Notes: generated by a model not told the origin, from the sequence alone. A stretch of DNA of 64,000 nucleotides from Streptomyces griseoluteus (GCA_000717735.1 JOBE01000028.1:1-64000), one strand, 5' to 3'; shown: positions 28,863 to 38,257, counted from the first letter of the stretch. Numbers and translations are program-made.

Positions 28863-29606
28863 GTGACCACATCCCGTATCGACCTACGGCGGGGCTCGCT
28901 CATCACGGCCGCCCTCGCTCTCCTCTGCTCGCTCTTCTTCGTCCTGCCGGCGAACGCCGACCCGATCCCGTTCGACGACTGCCCGGCCGGGACGCTCTGC
29001 CTCTACTCCGGGCCCGACGGCACCGGCGAGCGGCGGGACTTCACCGAACCGCAGAACGTCGAGGCCTACGACGCGACCTGGGACGGCAAGACCCTCTCGG
29101 CGAAGAACAACACGGCGATGTGGGCCTGCTCCTACGTCGGCGCCGGGTACGGCGGTCTCTTCGAGACCGTCAAGCCGGGCAACGCCGACCAGTACACGAC
29201 GGACCCCCGCTTCACCGGCACCCTCAGCGGACACAAGCTGGTCCCGTCCCGCGCCCTCTGCTTCACCGGCTACGAGCGCTGCCCCGACGACCGGGTCTGC
29301 ACCTTCAAGGAGCCGAACGGCCGGGGCGCGATGACCGTCCACGTCCCGACGACCGACCCCGCCACCCAGAACCACGGCAACAGCTACGGCACCGAGGCCG
29401 CGCCCCGGTCCGCATGGAACCGGACGAAGAAGCACGTCTGCTTCTACCCGCAGCCGACGTTCACCGGCACCTGGGACGATCCCGCGAGCCTGCGGGAGTT
29501 CGGCGCGTACGTCATCCTGCGCGGCGACAGCACCACCGTCCCGGCGCCGTTCTCCGGCACCTTCCGCTCACACGAGCTCGTCAACGGAACGGCGGAATGC
29601 GCGTGA
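28863..29606 (+). CDS. Secreted peptidase inhibitor I36-type (beta/gamma-crystallin-like) protein
   Basis: A 247-residue secreted protein with a signal peptide (about 1-32, ending NADP). The mature part has three related blocks with paired cysteines: 'CPAGTLCLYSGPDGTG', 'CPDDRVCTFKEPNGRG' and a final 'VCFYPQPTFTG'. These are the C-x-G-x-x-C-x-Y/F-x-x-x-x-x-x-G signature of the SMPI-like protease-inhibitor fold. Streptomyces metalloproteinase inhibitors belong here. The start is GTG at 28863, without a strong ribosome site. The gene overlaps the next one by 10 bp. Confidence 0.75.
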   Translation: MTTSRIDLRRGSLITAALALLCSLFFVLPANADPIPFDDCPAGTLCLYSGPDGTGERRDFTEPQNVEAYDATWDGKTLSAKNNTAMWACSYVGAGYGGLFETVKPGNADQYTTDPRFTGTLSGHKLVPSRALCFTGYERCPDDRVCTFKEPNGRGAMTVHVPTTDPATQNHGNSYGTEAAPRSAWNRTKKHVCFYPQPTFTGTWDDPASLREFGAYVILRGDSTTVPAPFSGTFRSHELVNGTAECA

Positions 29607-30994
29607 CCAGGCCGCACCTCCCCAAGAAGAGCCGCACCTGGGTGGCCGCGGCCGCCGCACTCGGTGCCGCACTCGCCCTCACCGCCTCCTCCTCCGGCGC
29701 CGCCGAACCGGCCACGAGCCCGCTCGCCGCCTGGACCGCGGGGACCCCCGTCACGGTCGCCGCGGGCGTCACCCGCACCACCTGGACCGAGACGACCCCC
29801 GACAACCGCGCCAAGGCCCGCGCCCTCCAGATCGTCGAGATCGACCCCCTCGCCGGGGCGGTCACGCTGGAGAGCGCGATCGGCGCGAACGACTCCCTGG
29901 CCGAGACGCTGACCGAGCAGCTCGCCAAGGTCACGCCCGTCACCACCCGCCACCCGTGGGCGGGCGTCAACGGCGGCCTGTTCCAGCGGGAACCCGCGGG
30001 CGGCGCCGAGTCGACCATCGTGCACACCAGCGTCACGGCCACCGACGGCGTCCTGCACAGCGCCGGCTGCTGGAGCGGCGGGAAGGGCAGCTCCGGCGCC
30101 GTCATCCAGTACGGCCTCCCGTACATCACCAAGCTCAGCACCAAGCTGAACCTCATCGCGCCGTCGGGCGAGACCGTACGGATCGACGACTTCAACCGGG
30201 CGCCCGGCCGCGTCCCGCACTGCGCGCGCGACACCGACGACGTCCTGGTGACCGCGAGTCCCCCCGTCTACACCGACCCGAGCGAGATCGTCGTGTTCAC
30301 CCACGACTACGGCGCTCCCGTCCCCGCGCCCGGAACCGACCCGGGCGTCGCCGCCACCATGGACGAGGGCTTCGAGGTCGTCGTGGACGCGAACGGCGTC
30401 GTCACCCGGACCCGCGAGGGCCGCGGCGGGACCCCGGTCCCGGCGGGCGGGCGCGTGATCCAGGGCATCGGCACCGGGGCCCAGTGGCTCCGCGACCATT
30501 TCGTCCCCGGCACCACGGCGACGATCGACCAGAAGCTCCACGACGTGACCATGAAGCGGGACATACCGCTGGACGCCTCGGTGGACGTCGTCAGCTCCTT
30601 CCACCAGCTGCTCCGCCACGGAGACATCCCCGCCGAGCTGCCCAACTCGTGCAGCGGCACGGAGACCGGCACGGACGGCACCACCCTGATCTGCACCGAC
30701 TCGCGCACGGCGCTCGGCACCAACGTCCGCGGCCGGCCGGTCCTCGTCACCCTCACCGGGCAGGACAACGAGGACGGCGACTACCTGCAGAGCTTCGCCG
30801 CCCTCCTGAACTCCCCCGAGCTGGGGATCGTCGACGCCCTCAACCTCGACGGCGGCGGCTCCACGACCCTGCAGACCGGCACCCAGGTGCACACGCCGCC
30901 GACGGACCTCAAGGACGGCACGCGCGTCCACCGGGAGGTGGCGGACACGGTGTACACCGGCGTCGGCGGCTACGGCCTGTACGTGAAGCCGTGA
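29597..30994 (+). CDS. Secreted phosphodiester glycosidase (NAGPA-like) family protein
   Basis: A 465-residue protein with a signal peptide of about 36 residues, then a domain of the NAGPA family (phosphodiester glycosidase, related to the mammalian uncovering enzyme). Signature strands are visible: 'AGVNGGLFQ' early in the domain and 'VDALNLDGGGSTTL' near the end, the characteristic NLDGGGS motif. Members cleave sugar-1-phosphodiesters, for instance in exopolysaccharide or teichoic-acid-like polymers; the substrate here is unknown. ATG at 29597 lies inside the end of the preceding inhibitor gene, so the two are translationally coupled. The stop is only 8 bp from the convergent menG stop with no terminator between. 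Confidence 0.82.
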   Translation: MRVTRPHLPKKSRTWVAAAAALGAALALTASSSGAAEPATSPLAAWTAGTPVTVAAGVTRTTWTETTPDNRAKARALQIVEIDPLAGAVTLESAIGANDSLAETLTEQLAKVTPVTTRHPWAGVNGGLFQREPAGGAESTIVHTSVTATDGVLHSAGCWSGGKGSSGAVIQYGLPYITKLSTKLNLIAPSGETVRIDDFNRAPGRVPHCARDTDDVLVTASPPVYTDPSEIVVFTHDYGAPVPAPGTDPGVAATMDEGFEVVVDANGVVTRTREGRGGTPVPAGGRVIQGIGTGAQWLRDHFVPGTTATIDQKLHDVTMKRDIPLDASVDVVSSFHQLLRHGDIPAELPNSCSGTETGTDGTTLICTDSRTALGTNVRGRPVLVTLTGQDNEDGDYLQSFAALLNSPELGIVDALNLDGGGSTTLQTGTQVHTPPTDLKDGTRVHREVADTVYTGVGGYGLYVKP

Positions 30995-31002
30995 GGTAGC
31001 CG

Positions 31003-31695
31003 TCAGGCCTTGAAGCCCCGGTGGAGAGCCACGATCCCGCCGGTCAGGTTCCGCCACGCCACCTTCGACCAGCCGGCCTTCTGGAGCATGCCCGCCAGGG
31101 TCGGCTGGTCCGGCCAGGACTGGATGGACTCCGCCAGGTACACGTACGCGTCGGGGTTGGAGGAGACCGCGCGCGCCACCGGCGGCAGCGCCCGCATCAG
31201 GTACTCCTCGTACACCGTGCGGAACGGCGCCCACGTCGGGTGCGAGAACTCGGAGATGACGACCCGGCCGCCGGGCTTCGTCACCCGGTACAGCTCGCGC
31301 AGCGCCTGCTCGGTGTCCTGGATGTTGCGGAGGCCGAAGGAGATGGTGACGGCGTCGAAGACGTCGTCACGGAACGGCAGCCTCGTGCCGTCGCCGGCCG
31401 TGAACGGCATCCACGGGTGCCGCTTCTTCCCGACCTGGAGCATGCCGATCGAGAAGTCGCAGGGCACGACGTACGCGCCCGCGCGCGCGAAGGGCTGCGA
31501 GGAGGTGGCCGTGCCCGCCGCGAGGTCGAGGATCTTCTGCGCGGGACGGGCGTCGACCGCCTTGGCGACCTCCTTGCGCCAGCGCCGGTCCTGGCCCAGG
31601 GAGAGCACGTCGTTGGTGAGGTCGTAGTTCGCCGCCACGTCGTCGAACATCGAGGCGACTTCGTGCGGCTGCTTGTCCAGGGAGGCTCGGATCAC
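31003..31695 (-). CDS. menG: Demethylmenaquinone methyltransferase (UbiE/MenG)
   Basis: Methylates demethylmenaquinone with S-adenosylmethionine, the last ring modification of menaquinone. 230 residues, normal. It has '[20 protein letters not shown]' at the N terminus (the UbiE signature), '[12 protein letters not shown]' as the SAM-binding loop, '[14 protein letters not shown]' and '[12 protein letters not shown]'. GTG at 31695; the Shine-Dalgarno is weak (GGCGGG touching the start). It probably forms a unit with the quinone genes transcribed toward it, although 179 bp separate it from the next upstream gene. Confidence 0.93.
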   Translation of the reverse strand: MIRASLDKQPHEVASMFDDVAANYDLTNDVLSLGQDRRWRKEVAKAVDARPAQKILDLAAGTATSSQPFARAGAYVVPCDFSIGMLQVGKKRHPWMPFTAGDGTRLPFRDDVFDAVTISFGLRNIQDTEQALRELYRVTKPGGRVVISEFSHPTWAPFRTVYEEYLMRALPPVARAVSSNPDAYVYLAESIQSWPDQPTLAGMLQKAGWSKVAWRNLTGGIVALHRGFKA

Positions 31696-31742
31696 CCCGC
31701 CATTGTGGCAGTCGCCGATATCTCCTCTCGTACCGCTTCGAC

Positions 31743-31862
31743 CTTTTCGGCGCGGCGGCGCGGCGGCACGGCGGCGCGGCCAAGCCGTACCGGCACGTCG
31801 TGCGGTACGCGGACGAGAACCCGGTCGAGACGAAGGCGCCGCCCGCGGTCGCGGGCGGCTGA
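31743..31862 (+). pseudogene. Possible remnant of a small coding sequence, no start codon
   Basis: Between menG and the next gene one plus-strand frame reads to TGA at 31860-31862 and ends '[18 protein letters not shown]' plus a short Ala/Pro/Gly tail. The composition (Tyr, Asp, Glu, Asn, Val) looks protein-like rather than a GC-shadow frame. Only a late GTG inside the conserved-looking part could start it, and no ribosome site is seen. I do not recognise it. It may be a gene tail or chance. Confidence 0.25.
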
Positions 31863-31874
31863 GCGGGCCGGGAG

Positions 31875-32474
31875 CTACCGGCGCCGGAACACCAGCCGGC
31901 CGCCGAGGACGGTGGCGACGCAGGTCGACGCGCCCAGCTGGACCAGGGCGGCCCGGTCGGGCACGTCGAAGACGGCGAAGCGGGCCGGGGCGCCCGGCGT
32001 CAGGGCGGGCAGAAGCACCAGCGGCGACGGGGAGAACGACGGGGCGCCGGGCAGCCGCTGCGGGCGGCGGCCCACGGCGAGCCCGGCCCGGCGTACGGCG
32101 TCCAGCACGGCCCGGTCGCGCAGTTCGCCGGCGACGGCGACCGTCCCGTGGGCGAGCAGCCGCTGCACGCCCCGGCGGGCGGATGCGCCGCGCCGGGACG
32201 GGTCGGCCCGGAAGATGCGCTGCGCCCGCTCCCCCGGGATCGGCTCGGTGCCGAACCCGGCGGCCTCCCGGGGGTCCGGGTGGTACATGCCCTCGAGGAG
32301 CTCGGGCCCGAACGGGTTGAGCAGCCCGGGGGTGAGGATGCCGGGCCAGTTCCGCACCCGTGCCTCGGGGCGGACGGCGACCAGGTCCTCGTAGGGGCCG
32401 ACGGCGGCGACGAGCTCGCCGTCGACCAGGACGGCCGTCTCGGGGGACGCCTCGGCGACGTGGATCGTGAGCAC
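31875..32474 (-). CDS. Imidazolonepropionase-like (amidohydrolase composite-domain) protein, menaquinone-cluster associated
   Basis: A 199-residue protein. The first half reads as the small beta-sandwich domain of amidohydrolases ('[20 protein letters not shown]', '[19 protein letters not shown]'). The C-terminal end returns to that domain ('[17 protein letters not shown]'). The catalytic barrel with its HxH metal site is missing or extremely reduced, so ordinary amidohydrolase activity is doubtful. It lies 7 bp behind mqnC and so is probably cotranscribed with it. Similar reduced proteins sit beside mqn genes in other streptomycetes, but I know of no proven role. Confidence 0.6.
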   Translation of the reverse strand: MLTIHVAEASPETAVLVDGELVAAVGPYEDLVAVRPEARVRNWPGILTPGLLNPFGPELLEGMYHPDPREAAGFGTEPIPGERAQRIFRADPSRRGASARRGVQRLLAHGTVAVAGELRDRAVLDAVRRAGLAVGRRPQRLPGAPSFSPSPLVLLPALTPGAPARFAVFDVPDRAALVQLGASTCVATVLGGRLVFRRR

Positions 32475-32481
32475 GCGCGCG

Positions 32482-33681
32482 TCAGTTGGCGTCGAGGAGC
32501 TTGAGCTCGGGGTGCGCCGTGCCGCCCTCGATCGCGATGGACGAGATGTGGGAGGCCACGCGCTCGTCGACCGGGTCGTTCGCCGGGTCGTCGTGGACGA
32601 CGAGGTGCTCGTAGGTGGTCGCGCGCTGCGCCGGGACGCGGCCTGCCTTGCGGATCAGGTCGATGATCTCCAGGCGGTTGGAGCGGTGCTTGGCACCGGC
32701 CGAGGAGACGACGTTCTCCTCCAGCATGATCGAGCCGAGGTCGTCGGCGCCGTAGTGCAGGGACAGCTGGCCGACCTCCTTGCCGGTGGTCAGCCACGAG
32801 CCCTGGATGTGGGCGACGTTGTCGAGGAAGAGCCGTGCGATGGCGATCATGCGCAGGTACTCGAAGAGCGTGGCGTGCGTGCGGCCCTTGAGGTGGTTGT
32901 TCTCGGGCTGGTACGTGTACGGGATGAAGGCCCGGAAGCCGCCCGTCCGGTCCTGCGTGTCACGGATCATCCGCAGGTGCTCGATCCGCTCGGCGTTGGT
33001 CTCGCCGGTGCCCATCAGCATGGTGGAGGTGGACTCGACGCCCAGCTTGTGGGCGATCTCCATGATCTCCAGCCAGCGCTCGCCCGACTCCTTCAGGGGC
33101 GCGATGGCCTTGCGGGGGCGCTCGGGGAGCAGTTCGGCGCCGGCGCCGGCGAAGGAGTCGAGGCCGGCGGCGTGGATGCGGGTGATCGCCTCCTCGACGG
33201 GGACCCCGGAGATGCGGGCCATGTGCTCGACCTCGGAGGCGCCGAGGGAGTGGATGACCAGCTGCGGGAAGTCCTTCTTGATGGCGGCGAAGTGGTGCTC
33301 GTAGTACTCGACGCCGTAGTCCGGGTGGTGGCCGCCCTGGAACATGATCTGGGTGCCGCCGAGCTCCACGGTCTCCGCGCAGCGGCGCAGGATGTCGTCG
33401 AGGTCGCGGGTCCAGCCCTTCTTCGTGTCCTTCGGGGCCGCGTAGAAGGCGCAGAACTTGCACGCCGTCACGCAGACGTTCGTGTAGTTGATGTTCCGCT
33501 CGATGATGTACGTCGCGATGTGCTCGGTCCCCGCGTACCGGCGGCGGCGCACGGCGTCGGCGGCGGCGCCGAGGGCGTGCAGCGGCGCCGAGCGGTAGAG
33601 GTCGAGCGCCTCCTCGGGGGTGATCCGGCCACCCGCGGCAGCGCGGTCGAGAACAGACTGGAGTTCGGCCTTCTCGGTCAC
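32482..33681 (-). CDS. mqnC: Cyclic dehypoxanthinyl futalosine synthase (radical SAM)
   Basis: A radical SAM enzyme of the futalosine route to menaquinone that cyclises dehypoxanthine futalosine. 399 residues. The [4Fe-4S] cluster ligands are C70-x3-C74-x2-C77 in 'CVTACKFCAF', followed by 'GGTQIMFQGGHHPDYG' and 'FIPYTYQPENNHL', all typical of MqnC. This shows the organism makes menaquinone from futalosine rather than o-succinylbenzoate. GTG at 33681, with AAGGGA upstream. The 228-bp gap to mqnA suggests its own promoter. Confidence 0.95.
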   Translation of the reverse strand: MTEKAELQSVLDRAAAGGRITPEEALDLYRSAPLHALGAAADAVRRRRYAGTEHIATYIIERNINYTNVCVTACKFCAFYAAPKDTKKGWTRDLDDILRRCAETVELGGTQIMFQGGHHPDYGVEYYEHHFAAIKKDFPQLVIHSLGASEVEHMARISGVPVEEAITRIHAAGLDSFAGAGAELLPERPRKAIAPLKESGERWLEIMEIAHKLGVESTSTMLMGTGETNAERIEHLRMIRDTQDRTGGFRAFIPYTYQPENNHLKGRTHATLFEYLRMIAIARLFLDNVAHIQGSWLTTGKEVGQLSLHYGADDLGSIMLEENVVSSAGAKHRSNRLEIIDLIRKAGRVPAQRATTYEHLVVHDDPANDPVDERVASHISSIAIEGGTAHPELKLLDAN

Positions 33682-33810
33682 CGGATGTGTCCCTTTCGGA
33701 GGGGTTCTGACGGACCGAACCAGCGTACGCCAGCGGTCTTCGCGGCTTCCGCTGGGTGCCGTGCGGGGCTCCCGGCGGTAATGCGGGCGGTTCGGGTGCG
33801 GTTCGGGCGC

Positions 33811-33832
33811 GGATATATCGGATATCGGATAT
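33811..33832. repeat. AT-rich triple GGATAT motif upstream of mqnC
   Basis: GGATAT occurs at 33811-33816, 33820-33825 and 33827-33832 inside a short AT-rich island, in a region that is otherwise about 70% GC. It lies 130-150 bp upstream of mqnC and just past the 3' end of mqnA. It could be a promoter or protein-binding site; no clear hexamer pair is defined. Confidence 0.4.
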
Positions 33833-33909
33833 ACGAAGGAATTACCGGACGCTTACCACCCGAGAACGCGTCGGCGAATTCCCGGTGCCTCCGGCGGACC
33901 TAAAGGGGC

Positions 33910-34791
<882 letters not shown>

Positions 34792-34906
34792 CTAGACCCG
34801 TCTCGGTCCTTGGGCATCGGCGGGGCACGCGCGTCAGCGAGTGGAGCGAGATCAAACATGCGGGTGACGTGATCCATCCCTCTACCGCCACGCGTGTCCT
34901 GCGTGC

Positions 34907-34912
34907 TACGCT
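34907..34912 (+). promoter_or_regulatory. Extended -10 promoter of the cold-shock gene
   Basis: TACGCT preceded by TGC gives an extended -10 (TGnTAnnnT). Transcription would start near 34919, leaving a leader of about 125 nt before the cold-shock ATG at 35043. A long leader is usual for csp genes. Confidence 0.5.
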
Positions 34913-34949
34913 CAACGCAAGTTGCAGTTTGGTTTCCCTTGCAGTACAG

Positions 34950-34980
34950 AGCCTGCGGAGCATGTGACCCGCAGGCTTTT
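34950..34980 (+). terminator. Intrinsic terminator within the cold-shock leader (attenuator candidate)
   Basis: AGCCTGCGG (34950-34958) pairs perfectly with CCGCAGGCT (34969-34977) and is followed by T runs at 34977-34980 and 34985-34988. It lies between the proposed promoter and the start codon. TTGCAG is repeated at 34922, 34939 and 34998, and GCAAG/CTTGC pairs can compete with the hairpin. Confidence 0.65.
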
Positions 34981-35042
34981 GTAGTTTTCAGACTTCTTTG
35001 CAGGTTCTGGAGCAGGGCAACCCTTTGGCCCAAGGAGGGCTT

Positions 35043-35246
35043 ATGGCTACCGGAACCGTCAAGTGGTTCAACGCTGAAAAGGGCTTCGGCTTCATCGCCC
35101 AGGACGGCGGCGGCCCGGATGTCTTCGTCCACTACTCCGCGATCAACGCGAACGGCTTCCGTTCGCTCGAGGAGAACCAGCTCGTGACCTTCGACGTCAC
35201 GCAGGGCCCGAAGGGCCCGCAGGCGGAGAACGTCTCCCCGGCCTAA
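35043..35246 (+). CDS. Cold-shock domain protein (CspA family)
   Basis: A 67-residue single-stranded nucleic acid-binding protein that melts RNA structure, cytoplasmic. It has RNP1 'KGFGFI' at 13-18, RNP2 'VFVHY' at 27-31 and the 'GTVKWFN' opening strand. Full length for the family. ATG at 35043 has AAGGAGG upstream. It is preceded by a roughly 125-nt leader with an internal terminator and followed by a strong terminator, so it is a monocistronic, leader-regulated unit. Confidence 0.96.
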   Translation: MATGTVKWFNAEKGFGFIAQDGGGPDVFVHYSAINANGFRSLEENQLVTFDVTQGPKGPQAENVSPA

Positions 35247-35288
35247 GGTGCCTGGGTCGGCGGACAAGCACGACTAGAGCAGTACCCA

Positions 35289-35329
35289 AGGAGCCCCGCT
35301 CCGTGCCTTCGGGCACGAGCGGGGCTCCT
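35289..35329 (+). terminator. Strong intrinsic terminator of the cold-shock gene
   Basis: AGGAGCCCCGCTC and its perfect complement form the outer stem. GTGCC/GGCAC form an inner stem closed by a TTCG tetraloop. CCCTTTT follows. The M23 peptidase gene converges from the other side (stop at 35377). Confidence 0.9.
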
Positions 35330-35376
35330 GCCCTTTTGCGGGCGCTTCCTGGCCCTGGCGGGCGCTTCCGGGCCTC

Positions 35377-36213
35377 TCAGCAGTTCGGGATGACGGTCCC
35401 GTTGTTGTCGCGGGCCTCGTCGTTTCCCCAGCGGGACAGGTAGTACGCGGAGACGTACGCCCCGTATCCGTTCTTCCCCGCGTAGACCGTGTCCAGGTCG
35501 GTCTTCAGCCACCAGTGGTTGTAGTTGCCGGAGGCGTCGCGGATCTCCTGGCCCCACACCTTGCAGTAGACGTAGTTCGTGCCGGCGTTCAGGACGCCCT
35601 GCGGGGAGGTGGTGTTCGCCTGCGCGTAGCCGGTGGCGTTGGCGAAGGTGTCGACCCAGTACTTTCCGCCTCCCCCGCCCGAGCAGCCGTTGTCGCTGGT
35701 CAGGGACTTGGAGCCGTAGGAGCCCGGATAGGGCGCGAGGGAGGCTCCGTTGATGACGATCGGCTGGCCGACGCCGTTGTAGAGCTGCTCGTAGTGGATG
35801 TGGGCGCCGGAGCTGTTGCCGGTGCTACCGGTGGTGCCGATCTGCCGGCCCTGGGAGACCGCGGCGCCGTGGGCCACCGAGTAGGCGTTGAGGTGGAAGT
35901 AGTACGTCTTCCAGCCGCCGCCGTGCTCGATCACGATGTAGTTGCCGGCGCCGGACGGCTGGGAGTAGCGGTAGGCGGTGCCGGACGCCGAGGCGAGGAC
36001 CGGGGCGCCCGCGGTCGTACCGCCGTCGGAGCGGACGAAGTCGAGGGCCTGGCGGACCTCCGCCGAGTGGTGGCTGTAGGTCCAGGTCTGGCCGCACGGG
36101 TAGGGCGCCTTGAAGAGGGGCGCCGCCTGGGCGGGGGTGCTGGTGACGAGCGCGGTGAGCAGGCCCGCGACGAGCGCGAGCAGGGTGCCGAGGGGGGTGA
36201 TCCGGGCACGCAT
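35377..36213 (-). CDS. Secreted M23-family (lysostaphin-like) metallopeptidase
   Basis: A 278-residue exported zinc peptidase that cleaves peptide cross-links in peptidoglycan or bacterial proteins. Signal peptide 1-30 (ending AQA). The M23 core has a His in 'SHHSAEVRQALDF' (His48 or His49), Asp58, His107 and the HxH pair His138/His140 (AHIHYE), so all Zn-site residues are present. After residue about 185 there is a C-terminal module with a Gly linker and 'NYVYCKVWGQ', 'HWWLKTDLD' and 'YVSAYYLSRWGN', which looks like an SH3-type wall-binding domain. ATG at 36213 is preceded by GGAGG at 4 nt; the upstream ATG at 36267 has no ribosome site. Confidence 0.88.
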   Translation of the reverse strand: MRARITPLGTLLALVAGLLTALVTSTPAQAAPLFKAPYPCGQTWTYSHHSAEVRQALDFVRSDGGTTAGAPVLASASGTAYRYSQPSGAGNYIVIEHGGGWKTYYFHLNAYSVAHGAAVSQGRQIGTTGSTGNSSGAHIHYEQLYNGVGQPIVINGASLAPYPGSYGSKSLTSDNGCSGGGGGKYWVDTFANATGYAQANTTSPQGVLNAGTNYVYCKVWGQEIRDASGNYNHWWLKTDLDTVYAGKNGYGAYVSAYYLSRWGNDEARDNNGTVIPNC

Positions 36214-36344
36214 GCATCCTCCGGGTACCGAGTCGGGACAAGGGTCGACGCGCGTTGAACGGACCACAGCGTGCCGGAAGATCGCGTGTCGCAGTAGACC
36301 GCGAGGACCACACCCCGGCGGGGCCGTTTACGTAGTCTGGACAC

Positions 36345-36743
36345 ATGACCGAACGGAAGCCGCCCGGAGTCAGCTTCGAGTCGTTCGTGGACAAGCAGAT
36401 CCGCGAGGCCGCGGAGCGGGGTGAGTTCAGCGGCCTGTCGGGCTTCGGCAAGCCGCTGCCCGACGACTCGGCCCCGTACGACGAGCTGTGGTGGATCAAG
36501 GGCAAGATGCACCGCGAGGGCGCGTCCGTGCTGCCGCCCTCGCTGGCTCTGCGCAAGGAGGCCGAGGACGCGGAGGCGGCGGTGGTCGCGGCCGTCTCGG
36601 AGAGCCAGGTCCGGCGCCTGCTCGGCGAGATCAACACCAAGATCGCCGAAGCCCTCCTCCGCCCGCCGGCCGGGCCGCCGCTGAACCTGCGGCCGTTCGA
36701 CGTGGAGGCGATGGTGGAGACCTGGCGGAAGAAGCGGGCGTAG
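36345..36743 (+). CDS. DUF1992 (DnaJ-homologue C28-type) conserved protein
   Basis: A 132-residue cytoplasmic protein. The N-terminal half 'ESFVDKQIREAAERGEFSGLSGFGKPL' is the DUF1992 signature, also found in eukaryotic DNAJC28. The function is not established. There is no Shine-Dalgarno. TAGTCT (36333-36338) ends 6 nt before the ATG, the spacing expected for a leaderless mRNA. The gene is followed after 97 bp by the DinB-like gene. Confidence 0.8.
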   Translation: MTERKPPGVSFESFVDKQIREAAERGEFSGLSGFGKPLPDDSAPYDELWWIKGKMHREGASVLPPSLALRKEAEDAEAAVVAAVSESQVRRLLGEINTKIAEALLRPPAGPPLNLRPFDVEAMVETWRKKRA

Positions 36744-36794
36744 CCCCGGAGCACCGCCGGAACCGTCGGCCGAAGCCGCCGAGAAGCCGTCGAA

Positions 36795-36830
<36 letters not shown>

Positions 36831-36840
36831 AGGAGCCCCC

Positions 36841-37347
36841 ATGAACAGCGCCGGTCTGCTCGTCGACTCGTTCGCCCGGGTCCGCGAGGCCGTCCACGAG
36901 GCCGTGGACGGCCTCACCGAGGACCAGCTCGCCGTACGGATCGATCCCGACGCCAACTCGATCGCCTGGCTCGTCTGGCACCTCACCCGCATCCAGGACG
37001 ATCACCTCGCGGGCGCCTTCGGCAGGGACCAGCTGTGGGACACGGACGGCTGGCGGGACCGCTTCGGGCTCCCGTTCCCCGCGGCGGCGACGGGCTACGG
37101 CCAGTCGCGCGCCCAGGCCGGGCAGGTCCGCGCCCCGGCCGAGCTGCTGCTCGGCTACCACGACGCCGTGCACGCCCGTACGGAGGAGCTCGTCGGCGCG
37201 GTCACGAACGCGGACCTGGAACGGGTCGTCGACACCACCTGGGACCCACCGGTCACCCTGGGCGTCCGCCTGGTGTCCGTGATCGCGGACGACCTGCAGC
37301 ACGCGGGGCAGGCGGCGTACGTACGGGGCGTGGTGGAACGGCGGTGA
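36841..37347 (+). CDS. DinB-family (DUF664-like) metal-binding protein, possible thiol-transferase
   Basis: A 168-residue four-helix-bundle protein. The three histidines expected for the DinB/YfiT metal site are His47 (WLVWHL), probably supported by His55 (DDHL), and His154 (DDLQHAGQ), with 'GQAAYVRG' closing the family signature. In actinobacteria related proteins are mycothiol-dependent transferases or isomerases; the substrate here is unknown. ATG at 36841 has AAGGAG upstream, fused to the hexanucleotide repeat. Confidence 0.8.
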   Translation: MNSAGLLVDSFARVREAVHEAVDGLTEDQLAVRIDPDANSIAWLVWHLTRIQDDHLAGAFGRDQLWDTDGWRDRFGLPFPAAATGYGQSRAQAGQVRAPAELLLGYHDAVHARTEELVGAVTNADLERVVDTTWDPPVTLGVRLVSVIADDLQHAGQAAYVRGVVERR

Positions 37348-37451
37348 CGCCGGACTGCGGCGGCTGATAGCCTCCGGCCGATCTTGACGAGAGGCGATGT
37401 CCCGGTCGGGGGGCACCACCGGCCGCCTCACCCCCAGGGGGAGGCCCTTCC

Positions 37452-38257
37452 ATGGACCATCGCGTTCGCATACCCGTTTCCCGTCGGCGCCGCCGTCTCG
37501 CCGCGGCGGCCCTCGTCGCACTCGCCGCCACGGCCGGCACGCCGGGCACGCCCGCCGTCGCCGCGACGACCACGGGCGTCACCGCCGCCGCGGGCACCAC
37601 CACCGCGACCGCCGCGTACCCGCGCCAGGCGGATCTCTGGAGCCTGGGCCCCACCGGCTTCCTCACCTGGCCGGCGGAGGGATTCGAACCGGCCCGCGAC
37701 AAGTCCGGGGTGCTGTGGCTGTACAAGGGCCGCGGCGACCACACGTTCAGTGCCCGCATCCAGATCGGCGGCGCACGTACCACCGGCTCACCGGCGGCAG
37801 CGACCTGACCGGCGACGGCCGCGCCGACCTCGTGGCCGCCGACAAGGCCGGGGTGCTGTGGCTGTACCGGGGCACCGGCCGGGACACCGCGCCGTTCGCC
37901 GCCCGGCTCCGGATCGGCGGCGGCTGGGGCGTGTACGACCAGCTCACCGCCGTCGGCAACCTCGCCGGAGGCCCTGCCGGGGACCTGGTCGCCCGGGACC
38001 GTGCCGGCGTCCTCTGGCTCTACCTCGGCAAGGGCGACGACACCTTCGAGCCCCGGACCCGCGTCGGCGGCGGCTGGGGCGGTTACGGCAGGCTCGTCGG
38101 GATCGGGGACGCCGACCGGGACGGGCGCCCCGACCTGTACACCGAGGGGTCCCTCTACCGGGCGACGGGCAACTGGGCGGCGCCGCTGCGGCCTCGCGAG
38201 GAGACGTCTCCGTACCACTTCTGGACCTCGCCCGTCACGTACAACCACGTCATCTGA
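37452..38257 (+). pseudogene. Frameshifted secreted FG-GAP repeat protein (7-bp deletion)
   Basis: The open frame from ATG 37452 encodes a signal peptide (about 1-45), a short linker and the beginning of an FG-GAP repeat ('DKSGVLWLYKGRGDHTF...IQIGG'), then runs off into an unrelated frame and stops at 37808. The remainder of the repeat protein continues without interruption in the +2-shifted frame, from 'YHRLTGGSDLTGDGRADLV' (37778) to the stop at 38257. Comparison with the paralogues, where IGGGW-x-x-Y is invariant, shows that 7 bp (encoding part of G-W-G) are missing near 37772. Even if restored it would be short (about 270 residues), lacking the large N-terminal domain of its neighbours. 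It could be a sequencing error or a real inactivation. Confidence 0.8.

Noticed and set aside
33707..33721. A fifth copy of the CTGAC...GTCAG palindrome upstream of mqnC
   Set aside because: The left 11 bases (CTGACGGACCG) equal the copy at 62955, but the right half-site is absent (AACC), so it is only a half site.
37397..38257. A 286-residue intact gene starting at 37397
   Set aside because: Its first 120 residues are an Arg/Pro/Gly-rich shadow frame; the signal peptide lies in the frame starting at 37452, so a frameshifted gene explains the locus better.
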